From: an uncultured Lactobacillus sp.
GTDB lineage: Bacteria; Bacillota; Bacilli; Lactobacillales; Lactobacillaceae
DNA: 64,000 nucleotides
Assembly: GCA_937874695.1 (NCBI GenBank)
Contig: CALNAJ010000028.1
Span: 124,001 to 188,000 of the forward strand
Reading direction: 5' to 3'
In this document: positions 8,001 through 16,468 of the stretch, piece after piece
Layout of the letters: every line of letters begins with the position of its first letter
Position numbering within the stretch: position 1 is the first letter of the stretch
Notes under the pieces: model-generated
Told to the model about the DNA's origin: nothing
What the model saw: the letters and a program-made list of their open reading frames with translations, nothing else
The model's database searches: none
Position numbers and translations under genes: made by a program

Positions 8001-9206
8001 ATGCTACTTTCAATGGAACATCTACGTAAGGAATATCCCAACGGAAAAATCGCCGTCGACGACTTCAACCTTGAAGTCGACCGTGGTGAATTTATTTCGT
8101 TCATCGGAACGTCTGGTTCGGGAAAGACCACGACCATGCGGATGATCAATCGCATGTTGCACCAGACTTCGGGGACCATCAAGATTGATGGTAAGGATAT
8201 TTCGAAGATGGATCCAGTCAAGCTGCGGCGTTCCATCGGCTATGTCATTCAAAACATCGGCCTGATGCCGCACATGACGATTCAAGAAAATATTGAAATC
8301 GTCCCGAAACTACTCGGCTGGTCCAAAGAAAAACGGGCCGAACAAGCGAAAAAAATGATTGATCTGGCACAACTGCCAGCAGAAATGTTAAACCGCTACC
8401 CCGGCGAACTCTCCGGTGGGCAGCAACAGCGAATCGGGGTCGTTCGGGCCCTGGCCGCCGACCAAGAAATCATCTTGATGGATGAACCCTTTGGGGCCTT
8501 GGACCCCATCACACGGGAATCTCTGCAAGACTTGGTCAAACATTTACAAGAAGACCTCGGGAAGACCTTCATCTTCGTCACCCATGATATGGATGAAGCC
8601 CTCCACCTGTCGACGCGCGTGGTCATCATGAGCCACGGGAAACAAGTCCAGGTCGACACCCCCGAAAATATCTTGCGGCACCCAGCCGACGAATTCGTCA
8701 CCAACTTAATCGGTGAAGAACGGCTGATCAGAGCGCAACCGAATATTCTTTCCGTTAGTCAGATCATGTTGAAGAACCCTGCCGCCATCACGCCTGAGAA
8801 GACGCTGGATGACGCCATCGACTTGATGCATGACCGGCGAGTTGATACGTTGCTGGTTACCGATGAGGACGGTGTGCTCCAAGGTTACGTTGACTTGGAC
8901 GACATCAACCGAATCACTGATGCCACCACGCCCGTTAGCCGTTTTACCAATAAGGAAGTCTTCTACGTTCAGGCCAGCGCCCTCATCGGGGATACCGTTG
9001 ACCGGATTCTAAAACAGGGGGTTAAAAACGTTCCCGTTGTCGATGCCAAGAAGCACTTAGTCGGCATCGTCACTAGAACCGCGTTAGTCGACATTGTTTA
9101 TGATGCCTTGCGCGGGGCCCCAGCTAGCGATGAACAGCCAGCGTCACCAATCAACGCTGACATCCACGCTGCTGCCACTCACGAAGGAGGCGAATCATCA
9201 CAATGA
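8001..9206 (+). CDS. opuCA: Glycine betaine/carnitine/choline ABC transporter, ATPase subunit with CBS pair
   Basis: A 401-aa ABC ATPase. Walker A is GTSGSGKTT (around residue 36), the signature is LSGGQQQRIGV, and Walker B is IILMDEP followed by the H-loop FVTHDMDEA. After residue 250 comes a pair of CBS domains (AITPEKTLDDAIDLM and VFYVQASALIGDTVDRIL), as in the OpuCA/ProV osmoprotectant importers, where CBS domains sense ionic strength. First gene of a four-gene operon. Its TGA overlaps the permease ATG by 4 bp. The exact substrate (betaine, carnitine or choline) is not decided by sequence. Confidence 0.92.
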   Translation: MLLSMEHLRKEYPNGKIAVDDFNLEVDRGEFISFIGTSGSGKTTTMRMINRMLHQTSGTIKIDGKDISKMDPVKLRRSIGYVIQNIGLMPHMTIQENIEIVPKLLGWSKEKRAEQAKKMIDLAQLPAEMLNRYPGELSGGQQQRIGVVRALAADQEIILMDEPFGALDPITRESLQDLVKHLQEDLGKTFIFVTHDMDEALHLSTRVVIMSHGKQVQVDTPENILRHPADEFVTNLIGEERLIRAQPNILSVSQIMLKNPAAITPEKTLDDAIDLMHDRRVDTLLVTDEDGVLQGYVDLDDINRITDATTPVSRFTNKEVFYVQASALIGDTVDRILKQGVKNVPVVDAKKHLVGIVTRTALVDIVYDALRGAPASDEQPASPINADIHAAATHEGGESSQ

Positions 9207-9829
9207 TTCACTTCTTACAGGTTTATGGCATGCAACTGATCGATAAGACCGGCCAACATCTTTATATTTCTGCGGCCGCCCTTTTCTTAGGAATTATCGT
9301 TGCCGTGCCCCTCGGGATCTTACTGACCCGCATGAAGCACGGCGCCAACGCGGTCATCTCTTTGGCTGGTGTCTTACAGACCATCCCCGCCATGGCGCTG
9401 TTAGCCATGATGATTCCCATCTTCGGGATTGGGTCCACGCCAGCCATCGTTGCCCTATTCATCTATTCCCTTCTGCCCATCCTGCGAAACACGTACCTCG
9501 GGATGGAAGGGGTCTCGCCCACTGTGCGTGACGCCGCTAAGGGGATGGGGATGACCTGGTGGCAATCGATGATTCGCGCCGAAATTCCGCTAGCCGCGCC
9601 CGTGATCATGTCCGGGATTCGGCTGTCCGCGACCTACGTTATCGCGTGGGCCACGCTGGCATCCTACATTGGTGCCGGTGGTCTGGGTGACTTTATCTTT
9701 AACGGGTTGAACCTCTATCGTTCCGACCTGATTTTGGGCGGCTCGATTCCCGTTATTTTACTGGCCCTACTCGTGGACTATTTGTTAGGTAAACTTGAAA
9801 ACACCGTGACACCACGGCAATTACGATAG
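9203..9829 (+). CDS. opuCB: Osmoprotectant ABC transporter permease OpuCB-like
   Basis: A 208-aa integral membrane subunit with five to six TM segments and the EAA-type loop DAAKGMGMTWWQSMIRAEIPLAAPVIMSGI, which docks on the ATPase. It is translationally coupled to the ATPase gene (ATGA overlap, GGAGG just upstream). It pairs with the second permease at 10772 to form a heterodimeric channel in the cytoplasmic membrane. Confidence 0.9.
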   Translation: MIHFLQVYGMQLIDKTGQHLYISAAALFLGIIVAVPLGILLTRMKHGANAVISLAGVLQTIPAMALLAMMIPIFGIGSTPAIVALFIYSLLPILRNTYLGMEGVSPTVRDAAKGMGMTWWQSMIRAEIPLAAPVIMSGIRLSATYVIAWATLASYIGAGGLGDFIFNGLNLYRSDLILGGSIPVILLALLVDYLLGKLENTVTPRQLR

Positions 9830-9839
9830 GAGGTCCGTC

Positions 9840-10769
9840 ATGCGAAAACATTTACGTCAATGGCTAGCCGGACTCCTGGTTGCAATCGTCCTCTTACCGC
9901 TCGGCGGGTGCAGCTTGCCCGGTCTGAGTGGTTCCGGCGATAACACCGTTCGGATTGCCTCACAGAACACGACTGAACAGCAGATCATGGCCTACATGAT
10001 TCAAGGCATGATCGGCCACTACACGAAGTTAGATTCGACCATCGTCAACAACCTGGGGTCTGGAAATGTCAGCTTTAACGCCTTAAAGAACGATAACGCC
10101 GACATCTCCTCCATTCGGTTCAATGGGACCGACCTGACTACCATCTTGAACGAGAAATTCGAGCGGGATCCTAAGGCCGTCAACGCAACGGTCACCAAGG
10201 AATTCCAGAGTCGCTACCACATGACTTATTTCAAATCATACGGGTTCGCCGACACCTACGCTTGGATGGTCAAGAAGAGTTACGCCAAGAAGTACCACCT
10301 GAAGACCGTCAGTGATCTGAAACGCCTCGCACCTAACATGCGCGTTGGGATCGACCAGATCTGGCAGAACCGTCAGGGTGACGGTTATCCCGCCTTCCAA
10401 AAGGATTACGGCTTTAGCTTCGGCACGGTCTACCCCATGCAAGTTGGGTTACTCTACGATGCCTTGGAAGCCGACAAGATGGACGCCATTCTGGGATACT
10501 CCACCGATGGTCGGGTCGGCAGTTACGACCTGACGTTGCTGAAGGACGACAAGAACTTCTTCCCACCATACGATGGGAGCCCGGTCGCTACCGATGCCAT
10601 CTTGAAGAAACACCCTGAACTCAAGCCAGTCTTGAATCGTTTGGTCGGCAAGATTTCATTGAAGACCATGCAGGACTTGAACTACAAGGTCGACGATCAA
10701 CTGGAAGAACCACAGACGGTCGCCAACGAATTTCTGAAGCAACACCACTACTTTGAAGGGGGGAACTAG
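9840..10769 (+). CDS. opuCC: Osmoprotectant-binding lipoprotein OpuCC-like
   Basis: A 309-aa protein with a lipoprotein signal peptide: basic start MRKHLRQW, hydrophobic core, and lipobox LGGC with Cys at about residue 23. The remainder matches the OpuAC/ProX substrate-binding fold (VRIASQNTTEQQIMAYM, DLKRLAPNMRVGIDQIWQNR). It is anchored outside the membrane and delivers quaternary amines to the OpuCB/OpuCD channel. AGGAGG precedes the ATG by 7 bp, and it sits 10 bp downstream of the permease gene. Confidence 0.92.
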   Translation: MRKHLRQWLAGLLVAIVLLPLGGCSLPGLSGSGDNTVRIASQNTTEQQIMAYMIQGMIGHYTKLDSTIVNNLGSGNVSFNALKNDNADISSIRFNGTDLTTILNEKFERDPKAVNATVTKEFQSRYHMTYFKSYGFADTYAWMVKKSYAKKYHLKTVSDLKRLAPNMRVGIDQIWQNRQGDGYPAFQKDYGFSFGTVYPMQVGLLYDALEADKMDAILGYSTDGRVGSYDLTLLKDDKNFFPPYDGSPVATDAILKKHPELKPVLNRLVGKISLKTMQDLNYKVDDQLEEPQTVANEFLKQHHYFEGGN

Positions 10770-10771
10770 GC

Positions 10772-11434
10772 ATGAAAGACATGGGCTTATTCAGTCAGTT
10801 AATCTATTACTTCTCGCACAACGGGATGTACGTCCTCAGTCAATTTAACCAAACGTTCCTCGTCTCTATCTATGGGGTGCTGTTCGGTGCCATCGTGGGG
10901 ATTCCTATTGGGATCTGGATCTCACAGAATCGGAAGCTTTCCCCCGTTATCATCGGGATTGCTAACGTGATTCAGACGATCCCTTCCCTAGCGATGCTGT
11001 CTATCTTGATGTTGGGCCTGGGGCTCGGGCAAAACACGGTGATTGCGACCGTCTTCCTCTACTCCCTGTTGCCAATCGTCAAGAACACCTACACCGGGAT
11101 GCTCAGCGTCGACCCCGACGTTCTGGACGCTGGTAAGGGAATGGGGATGACCCGTTTTCAAATCATGAAGACCATTCGAATCCCACTGTCACTTTCCGTG
11201 ATCATCGCCGGGATTCGAAACGCCTTAGTCTTGGGGATTGGGATTACCGTTATCGGGTCCTTCATTGGCTCCGGTGGTCTGGGGGACATCATTGTCCGCG
11301 GGACCAACGCCACGAACGGGGGCGCGATTATCCTGGCCGGTGCTCTGCCGACCGCGTTGATGGCGATTATCACCGATCTGGTCCTTTCCTTCATCGAAAA
11401 GCGCCTCACACCAAAGACGTCTTCTGAAAATTAA
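10772..11434 (+). CDS. opuCD: Osmoprotectant ABC transporter permease OpuCD-like
   Basis: A 220-aa membrane subunit, paralogous to OpuCB, with the EAA loop LDAGKGMGMTRFQIMKTIRIPL. It starts 2 bp after the lipoprotein stop, with a GGGGG ribosome site inside the preceding gene. It ends the operon. Structured repeat C begins 17 bp downstream, and the first clear terminator is only at 11719. Confidence 0.9.
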   Translation: MKDMGLFSQLIYYFSHNGMYVLSQFNQTFLVSIYGVLFGAIVGIPIGIWISQNRKLSPVIIGIANVIQTIPSLAMLSILMLGLGLGQNTVIATVFLYSLLPIVKNTYTGMLSVDPDVLDAGKGMGMTRFQIMKTIRIPLSLSVIIAGIRNALVLGIGITVIGSFIGSGGLGDIIVRGTNATNGGAIILAGALPTALMAIITDLVLSFIEKRLTPKTSSEN

Positions 11435-11450
11435 CTTGGATCTCTGTCAT

Positions 11451-11630
11451 CGCCTCCGGGCCGGTGAAAATTGGACCGGGTCGCTGAGGGCGGACGCCTA
11501 AAGCCAAAGTACGGTCTTTAGGCTTGGGGTTCAGCCGCTATAAACCGCGTCTGAACCCCACCAAGACTCTAAGCGGCATAGCCACTAAGAGTCTTCCCAC
11601 AGCTGAGTCCATTTTCACCGGCCCTGCGGC
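11451..11630 (-). repeat. Structured intergenic repeat, copy C (subfamily 2)
   Basis: The closing stem is GGGCCGGTGAAAAT / ATTTTCACCGGCCC. Inner hairpins are CCTAAAG / CTTTAGG, GGTTCAG / CTGAACC and AAGACTCT / AGAGTCTT, with CCCACAGC on the inner closing strand. It lies immediately downstream of opuCD and forms a head-to-head pair with copy D. Confidence 0.8.
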
Positions 11631-11718
11631 TTTACATGGCGTTGGTTCGAAGACGTCGTTGGCTGGCGGCTAATCGACGGCAAGTTTCCATTAGCAAATC
11701 TAAAATTTATCATTCCTG

Positions 11719-11752
11719 TAGGGTCGACAGTTCGCTGTTGGCCCTATTTTTT
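11719..11752 (+). terminator. Terminator between repeats C and D
   Basis: TAGGGTCGACAG TTCG CTGTTGGCCCTA hairpin followed by T6. It may end the opu transcript after it has read through repeat C. Confidence 0.75.
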
Positions 11753-11825
11753 GAGTTTACATAGCACGCAACAGGATAACAAACAATCCAGTATACCAAC
11801 GGCCGCAGATGTTGCCTACGTCTTG

Positions 11826-12016
11826 GCACGGGCTAAATCCGTGTTAGCCGTGAGGGTGGGGAAAATAGGCCCAGCCGTGGGAATTGACTTAGCGATTTAT
11901 CGCTTAGTCAATTGGTGGCCTTGAAACTCGCTTCTCAGAGGTTCAAGACCAAGTCCGGAGACCGCTCTGTGGCTCCAAGCGTCCGCCCACAGCGTCACGG
12001 CCTATTTCCCCCACCC
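11826..12016 (+). repeat. Structured intergenic repeat, copy D (subfamily 2)
   Basis: Begins with the small hairpin CACGGGCTAAATCCGTG, then the closing stem GGGTGGGG..AAATAGGCC / GGCCTATTTC.CCCACCC, hairpin AATTGACTTAGCG / CGCTTAGTCAATT, hairpin CTTGAAACTC / GAGGTTCAAG, and the CCCACAGC strand. The 3' flank (GGTAAGACGCTGCCAAAA) resembles that of copy G. It ends about 110 bp before the next gene. Confidence 0.8.
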
Positions 12017-12083
12017 GGTAAGACGCTGCCAAAACACTATTTAGCCCCTGCCAAACGCGTGCGGCAAACATTGGAGGAAAGTT

Positions 12084-12092
12084 TGGTATACT
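12084..12092 (+). promoter_or_regulatory. Extended -10 element
   Basis: TGGTATACT, an extended -10 without a clear -35, 36 bp upstream of the GTG start at 12128. It supports that start over one further upstream inside repeat D. Confidence 0.5.
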
Positions 12093-12127
12093 GGAACAAA
12101 CTTGAAACGAAAGAGGGACCCTTTCCC

Positions 12128-13477
12128 GTGACCCGACTCAAACAAAGTGGCATCGATTTTTCCGTAGGCACACTGAACTTTCTAGCCAACATCGGTATCA
12201 TCCTGCCCTACGTTCTCATCCTCGCCAAATGGCAACAGACCCAAAACGAGACGTACCTGATTGCCCTCGTGGCCTTCTACATCTCCCGAGCGGCCAGTAT
12301 ATTCTATACCAAACGCCTGAACCTGCGGGCGAGCACCTATCTGATTCTCAGCCTGACCCTCGGCGCGGCTGGTAGCCTGATTTTCGCCGTCGCCGCCCAC
12401 CTCGGCTGGCTGATTATCGGTAGCCTGTTGTGGGGCTACAGCGCCGCTACCATCTGGCCGTACTTTCTGACCGTCAAACTCCACCTGACCCACACCGCCG
12501 ACTTTAAAATGAAGCGCCTCTACTGGTTGATTTTCGCCATTTTAGCCCTGATCATCGGTGCCGATGTGCTGGCTAAATTCAATTACACACTGACCTTCGC
12601 CTTGCTGGGCCTGCTTTACCTAGTGGCGTTACCCGGTGGACTCCTGTTAAATAACTTCACCAGTGACTTCTACCAGGAATCGCCGCACCACGTTCACGGT
12701 CTCTCGCAGACCTGGCGCTGGGCGCTTTCCGTGATCTTCTTCGGCGTCATCGCCGTCCTGACCACGCTACGTAAGGCATCCGTCAACATTCACAGCTGGC
12801 TGATTCTGACCATCATTGGCGTTGCACTGGTCATTCTGATCATCGAACTGATTGCCGACTGGCACGTCCTGCCAAGCTATAAGATGCGGCTCCTCAACCG
12901 GGGCTTTCTCGTCAGTATGGTCCTGCTGTTCAACAGTTTTTTCGCCTATTTCTACCTGGGGAAGGCTGGGATGTACGCCGTCTTTGCCGTGTACCTGCTG
13001 GGATTCGAAACGGGCTTCACCCTCTTCAATCTGCTCGGCCACCACGATGCTCGCCGCGCCCGCCACTACAGCCTAATCAGCCTGATGGTTGGCCAAGTTC
13101 TCCTGTTGATTCCGCGGGTCGGCAGTTACCTGCTGGGCCTCTTGCTGATCACGCTCTATGTGGGCTATGACAACCCCACGCTCAACGAGACGCTTTACGG
13201 CCTCGACAGCATCGACACCGACAGCGCCATCATCCACAAGTACCGCTTCTCCACATACGGTGGCTTGCTGTGCCAATTGGCCATGTTTGGCCTGCTCGTG
13301 GCTGTCAGTGCGGTAACCGGACTATCGATCCTCGACTTCTTCAAACCGAGCGACACCGGCAATTTTGCCCTGTATTTCTACGGTCTGAGTTGGCCGCTCG
13401 TCATCGTCTCCCTCAGCATCTCCGTAGGTAATCTGCGGTCGAAATCACCCGTAGTAACGAAAACTCAGTCTGAATAA
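12128..13477 (+). CDS. Multi-pass (about 12 TM) membrane protein, MFS-like
   Basis: A 449-aa protein, hydrophobic throughout, with about 12 predicted helices and few charged loops. Length and topology suggest an MFS-type permease, but the usual motif A is not visible. A longer frame begins at 11912 inside repeat D. I choose GTG at 12128 because AGAGGG lies just upstream and an extended -10 lies at 12084-12092. The product then begins MTRLKQSGIDFSVGTLNF. Substrate unknown. It is a single-gene unit. Confidence 0.65.
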   Translation: MTRLKQSGIDFSVGTLNFLANIGIILPYVLILAKWQQTQNETYLIALVAFYISRAASIFYTKRLNLRASTYLILSLTLGAAGSLIFAVAAHLGWLIIGSLLWGYSAATIWPYFLTVKLHLTHTADFKMKRLYWLIFAILALIIGADVLAKFNYTLTFALLGLLYLVALPGGLLLNNFTSDFYQESPHHVHGLSQTWRWALSVIFFGVIAVLTTLRKASVNIHSWLILTIIGVALVILIIELIADWHVLPSYKMRLLNRGFLVSMVLLFNSFFAYFYLGKAGMYAVFAVYLLGFETGFTLFNLLGHHDARRARHYSLISLMVGQVLLLIPRVGSYLLGLLLITLYVGYDNPTLNETLYGLDSIDTDSAIIHKYRFSTYGGLLCQLAMFGLLVAVSAVTGLSILDFFKPSDTGNFALYFYGLSWPLVIVSLSISVGNLRSKSPVVTKTQSE

Positions 13478-13622
13478 GGCTGGGCTTTTTATTGCCCCCT
13501 CTATTACTACTAACGTAAAAAAACCAAGTTTGGTCTCACTATTTTGCTAAATTCCCCTGAATTTCGTTTCAACCATGCATCGGTGAATCCACAAAATCGT
13601 GATTGCCATTCAACAATCTACC

Positions 13623-13660
13623 AAAAAAGTCAGGCCCCTCACCATAACGGGGAGCCTGAC
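13623..13660 (-). terminator. Terminator of the GntR-ABC operon
   Basis: On the minus strand, GTCAGGCTCCCC / GGGGCCTGAC is followed by T6. It lies just downstream of the membrane subunit gene. Confidence 0.85.
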
Positions 13661-13691
13661 GATTGTCTTCTATTTTGCTGATAATGCGCGA

Positions 13692-14456
13692 TTAGTTGGG
13701 CGTCGTTTCGACCCATTTTTTCAAAATAAAGATGTTCAGGACGGCTTCAATCGCGGCCACAACTAGGACGCCCAGAATGTTAATCAGGAAGTGGGTGGTC
13801 CCGCCACCATCGATCAGTTGGCCAAAGTTATTGAACTCGTAGAACAGGAAGCCAATGACCCGCACGACCAGGTAGATCACGATGACATAGAGAATCACGT
13901 TGATCAACCGCCGACTCGCGTTTGGCAAGAAGTTGTTGGTCGCACTGATGACTAGGTGAACCAGCGAGATCGTCGTCCATCCCAGGATTACCAGCGACAG
14001 GCCCATAATCAAGAGTCCCACACAGACCTTAGCAGCATCCATCGTGGTGTAGCTGGGGCCACTCATGATCCGCAACATGTCCGTCAGATACGTGTTATCT
14101 ACGGCCTCAGTGATCAGGTAGATAATCAACTGGATAATCCCAAAGTAGATAAACATCACGAACGATGAGAACAGGTTCGTCAGATAAAGCTTGGTGTCAC
14201 CCAGCGGCAAGAGCCGGTATGTATCGCGTGTATAGACCCGTTCGATCCGGACGGACAACAGGACAAAGGCAATGGCAAAGGCCACCATGGACCAGGCCAT
14301 AGCCACGCCGAAGGTTTCCCCTGGTTGGATACCCTGCCGCACAAAGCTCCAGAGTAAGGTGGCGGCCACCACGGCAATGTCTGCCACGATTAGCCAGTTA
14401 ATTAAGCGGAAACGGTCGCGGCTCATCACCTTCAACAATGCTGTAAATTTAGTCAC
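13692..14456 (-). CDS. ABC transporter membrane subunit (ABC-2-like)
   Basis: A 254-aa protein with six hydrophobic segments, directly downstream of and overlapping (8 bp) the ABC ATPase gene. It is probably the membrane partner of that ATPase. No family motif is strong. Context (GntR/YtrA regulator, ATPase, permease) resembles bacitracin/acetoin-type Ytr exporters induced by cell-wall stress; that is an inference from gene order. Confidence 0.75.
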   Translation of the reverse strand: MTKFTALLKVMSRDRFRLINWLIVADIAVVAATLLWSFVRQGIQPGETFGVAMAWSMVAFAIAFVLLSVRIERVYTRDTYRLLPLGDTKLYLTNLFSSFVMFIYFGIIQLIIYLITEAVDNTYLTDMLRIMSGPSYTTMDAAKVCVGLLIMGLSLVILGWTTISLVHLVISATNNFLPNASRRLINVILYVIVIYLVVRVIGFLFYEFNNFGQLIDGGGTTHFLINILGVLVVAAIEAVLNIFILKKWVETTPN

Positions 14457-15162
14457 GGTCCGTACCCCCTTCTGTGTACAAGCTCTCGTAGTAGTCCTCG
14501 ATGCTCAGACCAAACTCCTCACGAATCGCATCACTTTCCTTGTGCGCGTAAACGGTCTGGTCCTTCACGATGACGACCTCGTCTAAAATCGGTGCGATCT
14601 CGGAAACGTAGTGGTCACTGATGACCATCGTGGCATCGGCCGGTTTCCATTTCAAAATACTACTGATGATTCGCTTACGACTCATGCTGTCGATGCCGCT
14701 AAACGGTTCGTCCAACAGGTACAGGTTGACCTGCCGAGCGAGGGTCAAGGCGATGATCACCTTTTCCTTCATCCCCTTGGACAGGGCGGTCAGCTTCAGA
14801 CTGGTATCGATCTGGAGGAAGGTCACCATCTCTTCGAAGCGGGCGCCGTTGAAGTCCGGATAGACCGTGCGGTAGAAGTCCGCCACGCGATCCACCCGCG
14901 TGCTGGCTGCAAAGCCTCGGAGCTGTTCGGTGAAGCTGACGTGGCTCTTGTGGTGGGCGGTAGACGTGTCACCACAAACTGCGATGGTCCCGGAACCCTT
15001 GGCACTCCCCGTGATCAGCCGCATCAACGTCGTCTTCCCGGCCCCGTTTTCACCCAGCAAGCCAATAATTTTCCCCGTCTCAAGGGTCAGGTCGACGTCG
15101 TGCAAAATGGTCTTAAAGTTGTGTTTATAACCGACTTGATTGATTGCTAGAACATTAGTCAT
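14449..15162 (-). CDS. ABC transporter ATP-binding protein (YtrB-like)
   Basis: Walker A is GLLGENGAGKTTLM, the signature is degenerate (ALSKGMKEK), and Walker B is LYLLDEPFSGIDSM. The start is the ATG at 15162, which has AAAGGGGGCAACAGG in front. A longer frame starts at 15183 but lacks such a site. The start overlaps the last codons of the regulator gene. About 237 aa, cytosolic, expected to power the adjacent membrane subunit. Confidence 0.85.
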   Translation of the reverse strand: MTNVLAINQVGYKHNFKTILHDVDLTLETGKIIGLLGENGAGKTTLMRLITGSAKGSGTIAVCGDTSTAHHKSHVSFTEQLRGFAASTRVDRVADFYRTVYPDFNGARFEEMVTFLQIDTSLKLTALSKGMKEKVIIALTLARQVNLYLLDEPFSGIDSMSRKRIISSILKWKPADATMVISDHYVSEIAPILDEVVIVKDQTVYAHKESDAIREEFGLSIEDYYESLYTEGGTDRD

Positions 15163-15529
15163 CCTGTTGCCCCCTTTGTGCAATGTATTGTTTCAGACTC
15201 GCAATGATTTCGTCATCCGATAAATTCAAGGCATGTAACTGCTCATAGGCCCGTTCCAATTGCTCCATGATTAAGTGCTCCTTTAACTGTGTAATGCGTG
15301 GCGTCTCCGTCGTGACGAAGTTGCCTTTCCCCCGCTGGGATGTGATAATCCCCTCCGTGATCATTTCCCCGAGTGCGCGCTGAACGGTGTTGACGTTGAC
15401 CGTCAAGTCCACTGCTAATTGGCGAACCGCTGGCAATTTCTCCCCTGGCACCAGCTGACCGGTCATCATTTCGTGGTACAGGTGATTCTTGATTTGGTAG
15501 TAAATGGGGACCTTATCGTCAAACTGCAC
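15155..15529 (-). CDS. GntR family regulator, YtrA subfamily
   Basis: A 124-aa protein with an N-terminal winged helix (VPIYYQIKNHLYHEMMTGQL through VNVNTVQRALGEMITEGIITSQRGKGNFV) and only a short C-terminal helical tail. This is the compact layout of YtrA-type GntR repressors, which control adjacent ABC transporters. The start is GTG at 15529 behind GGGAGGTGG. The upstream region contains separated GTTA..TAAC half-sites at about 15547-15575, a possible operator for autoregulation. Confidence 0.87.
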   Translation of the reverse strand: MQFDDKVPIYYQIKNHLYHEMMTGQLVPGEKLPAVRQLAVDLTVNVNTVQRALGEMITEGIITSQRGKGNFVTTETPRITQLKEHLIMEQLERAYEQLHALNLSDDEIIASLKQYIAQRGQQDD

Positions 15530-15681
15530 GTTCGACCACCTCCCTAGTGTTATATTTTACTAGTACACCGTAACATTAAAACTAGAACTTGGCAAGTCTT
15601 GGTGTCAGTAAGCGACTAGTTGTGGACGTGAAAATGCTCGTCAAATGCCGCGGGGGCACGCTTAGACCCGCAATTTTTCGT

Positions 15682-15721
15682 CAAAAAAAGTCGTCAGAAT
15701 CCGGTTGGGATTTCTAACGAC
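15682..15721 (-). terminator. Terminator of the FLP-like regulator gene
   Basis: On the minus strand, GTCGTTAGAAATCC / GGATTCTGACGAC is followed by T7. Confidence 0.85.
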
Positions 15722-15729
15722 ACGTGACC

Positions 15730-16380
15730 TTATTCTTGGACTAAAGTAATCTGGCGACCGTCGATCTGTAGTAGGCCGTCAGCCACCAACTGCTTGAGTT
15801 GCCGACTCAAAGTTTCCGGCGTGATACCCAAGAAGCTGGCGAGTTCTTTCTTCTTTTCCGGTAGCGTGAATTGGGTGGCCTGCTGTTCCTGACCGACCTG
15901 CTGGAGGTACGCCAACACACGGTTCTTGGCCTTTAGATTACCAGTGAGCGCACTGACGGACTCCAACGCCGTCAGCCGGTCCCCCAGAATGTTCAGGAGA
16001 TTGAAGGCCACGGTTGGCACCCGGTGAAGTAGCGCCTGGAAATCCGCGCGACCAATCGAACAGATTTCGGTGTCTTCAACAGCTTCGGCGTAGTTGAAAT
16101 GTGGACGTTGGGTAAACAGCGCGGCTTCGCTGTCAATCGCCCCGTCGCGTAGCATGTAGAGCACCTTCTCCTTGCCATTTTCGTTAAGTTGATAAACTTT
16201 GACGCGGCCCTCATCAATAATTAGCATGCGGTCTAACGGCTGAGTCGGATCGTAGAGGACACTCCCCCGCTTGAAAACCTGTTGGTGAACGGAGATCTTG
16301 GCGAGATCGGCAATGTCGGCATCGGCCAGCCCCTTGAAGATGGGCGCGTTCTGAACACATTTAAAAGGATTGTGAGTCAT
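15730..16380 (-). CDS. Crp/Fnr family regulator, FLP-like
   Basis: A 216-aa protein with an N-terminal cyclic-nucleotide-binding-like beta barrel (residues about 20-110), a long dimer helix, and a C-terminal winged helix with recognition helix TPETLSRQLKQL. The E-x-x-S-R pattern (ETLSR) is that of FNR, which reads TTGAT half-sites. Cysteines occur at positions 8 and 107. In the Lactobacillus FLP regulator, two similarly spaced cysteines form a redox switch, so redox sensing by thiols is plausible. The four-cysteine iron-sulphur pattern of FNR is absent. A perfect FNR box lies 16 bp upstream of its start, implying autoregulation. Confidence 0.88.
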   Translation of the reverse strand: MTHNPFKCVQNAPIFKGLADADIADLAKISVHQQVFKRGSVLYDPTQPLDRMLIIDEGRVKVYQLNENGKEKVLYMLRDGAIDSEAALFTQRPHFNYAEAVEDTEICSIGRADFQALLHRVPTVAFNLLNILGDRLTALESVSALTGNLKAKNRVLAYLQQVGQEQQATQFTLPEKKKELASFLGITPETLSRQLKQLVADGLLQIDGRQITLVQE

Positions 16381-16395
16381 CTTTTTTCTCCTTTC

Positions 16396-16409
16396 TTGAT
16401 AATTATCAA
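16396..16409. promoter_or_regulatory. FNR/FLP box between divergent genes
   Basis: TTGATAATTATCAA is a perfect palindromic match to the FNR consensus TTGAT-N4-ATCAA. A -10-like TATACA at 16430-16435 places the box near -40 of the plus-strand promoter, the usual class II activator position. On the minus strand it sits just ahead of the regulator's ribosome site, where binding would repress. Confidence 0.75.
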
Positions 16410-16468
16410 TTTTTTATTTTGCCTTTCATTATACACTAGACCCATCACTTCGAGGAGGTCATTATATT

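Noticed and set aside
11912..12127. N-terminal extension of the 12-TM protein
   Set aside because: The extension translates repeat D and is not hydrophobic; GTG 12128 has promoter and ribosome-site support.
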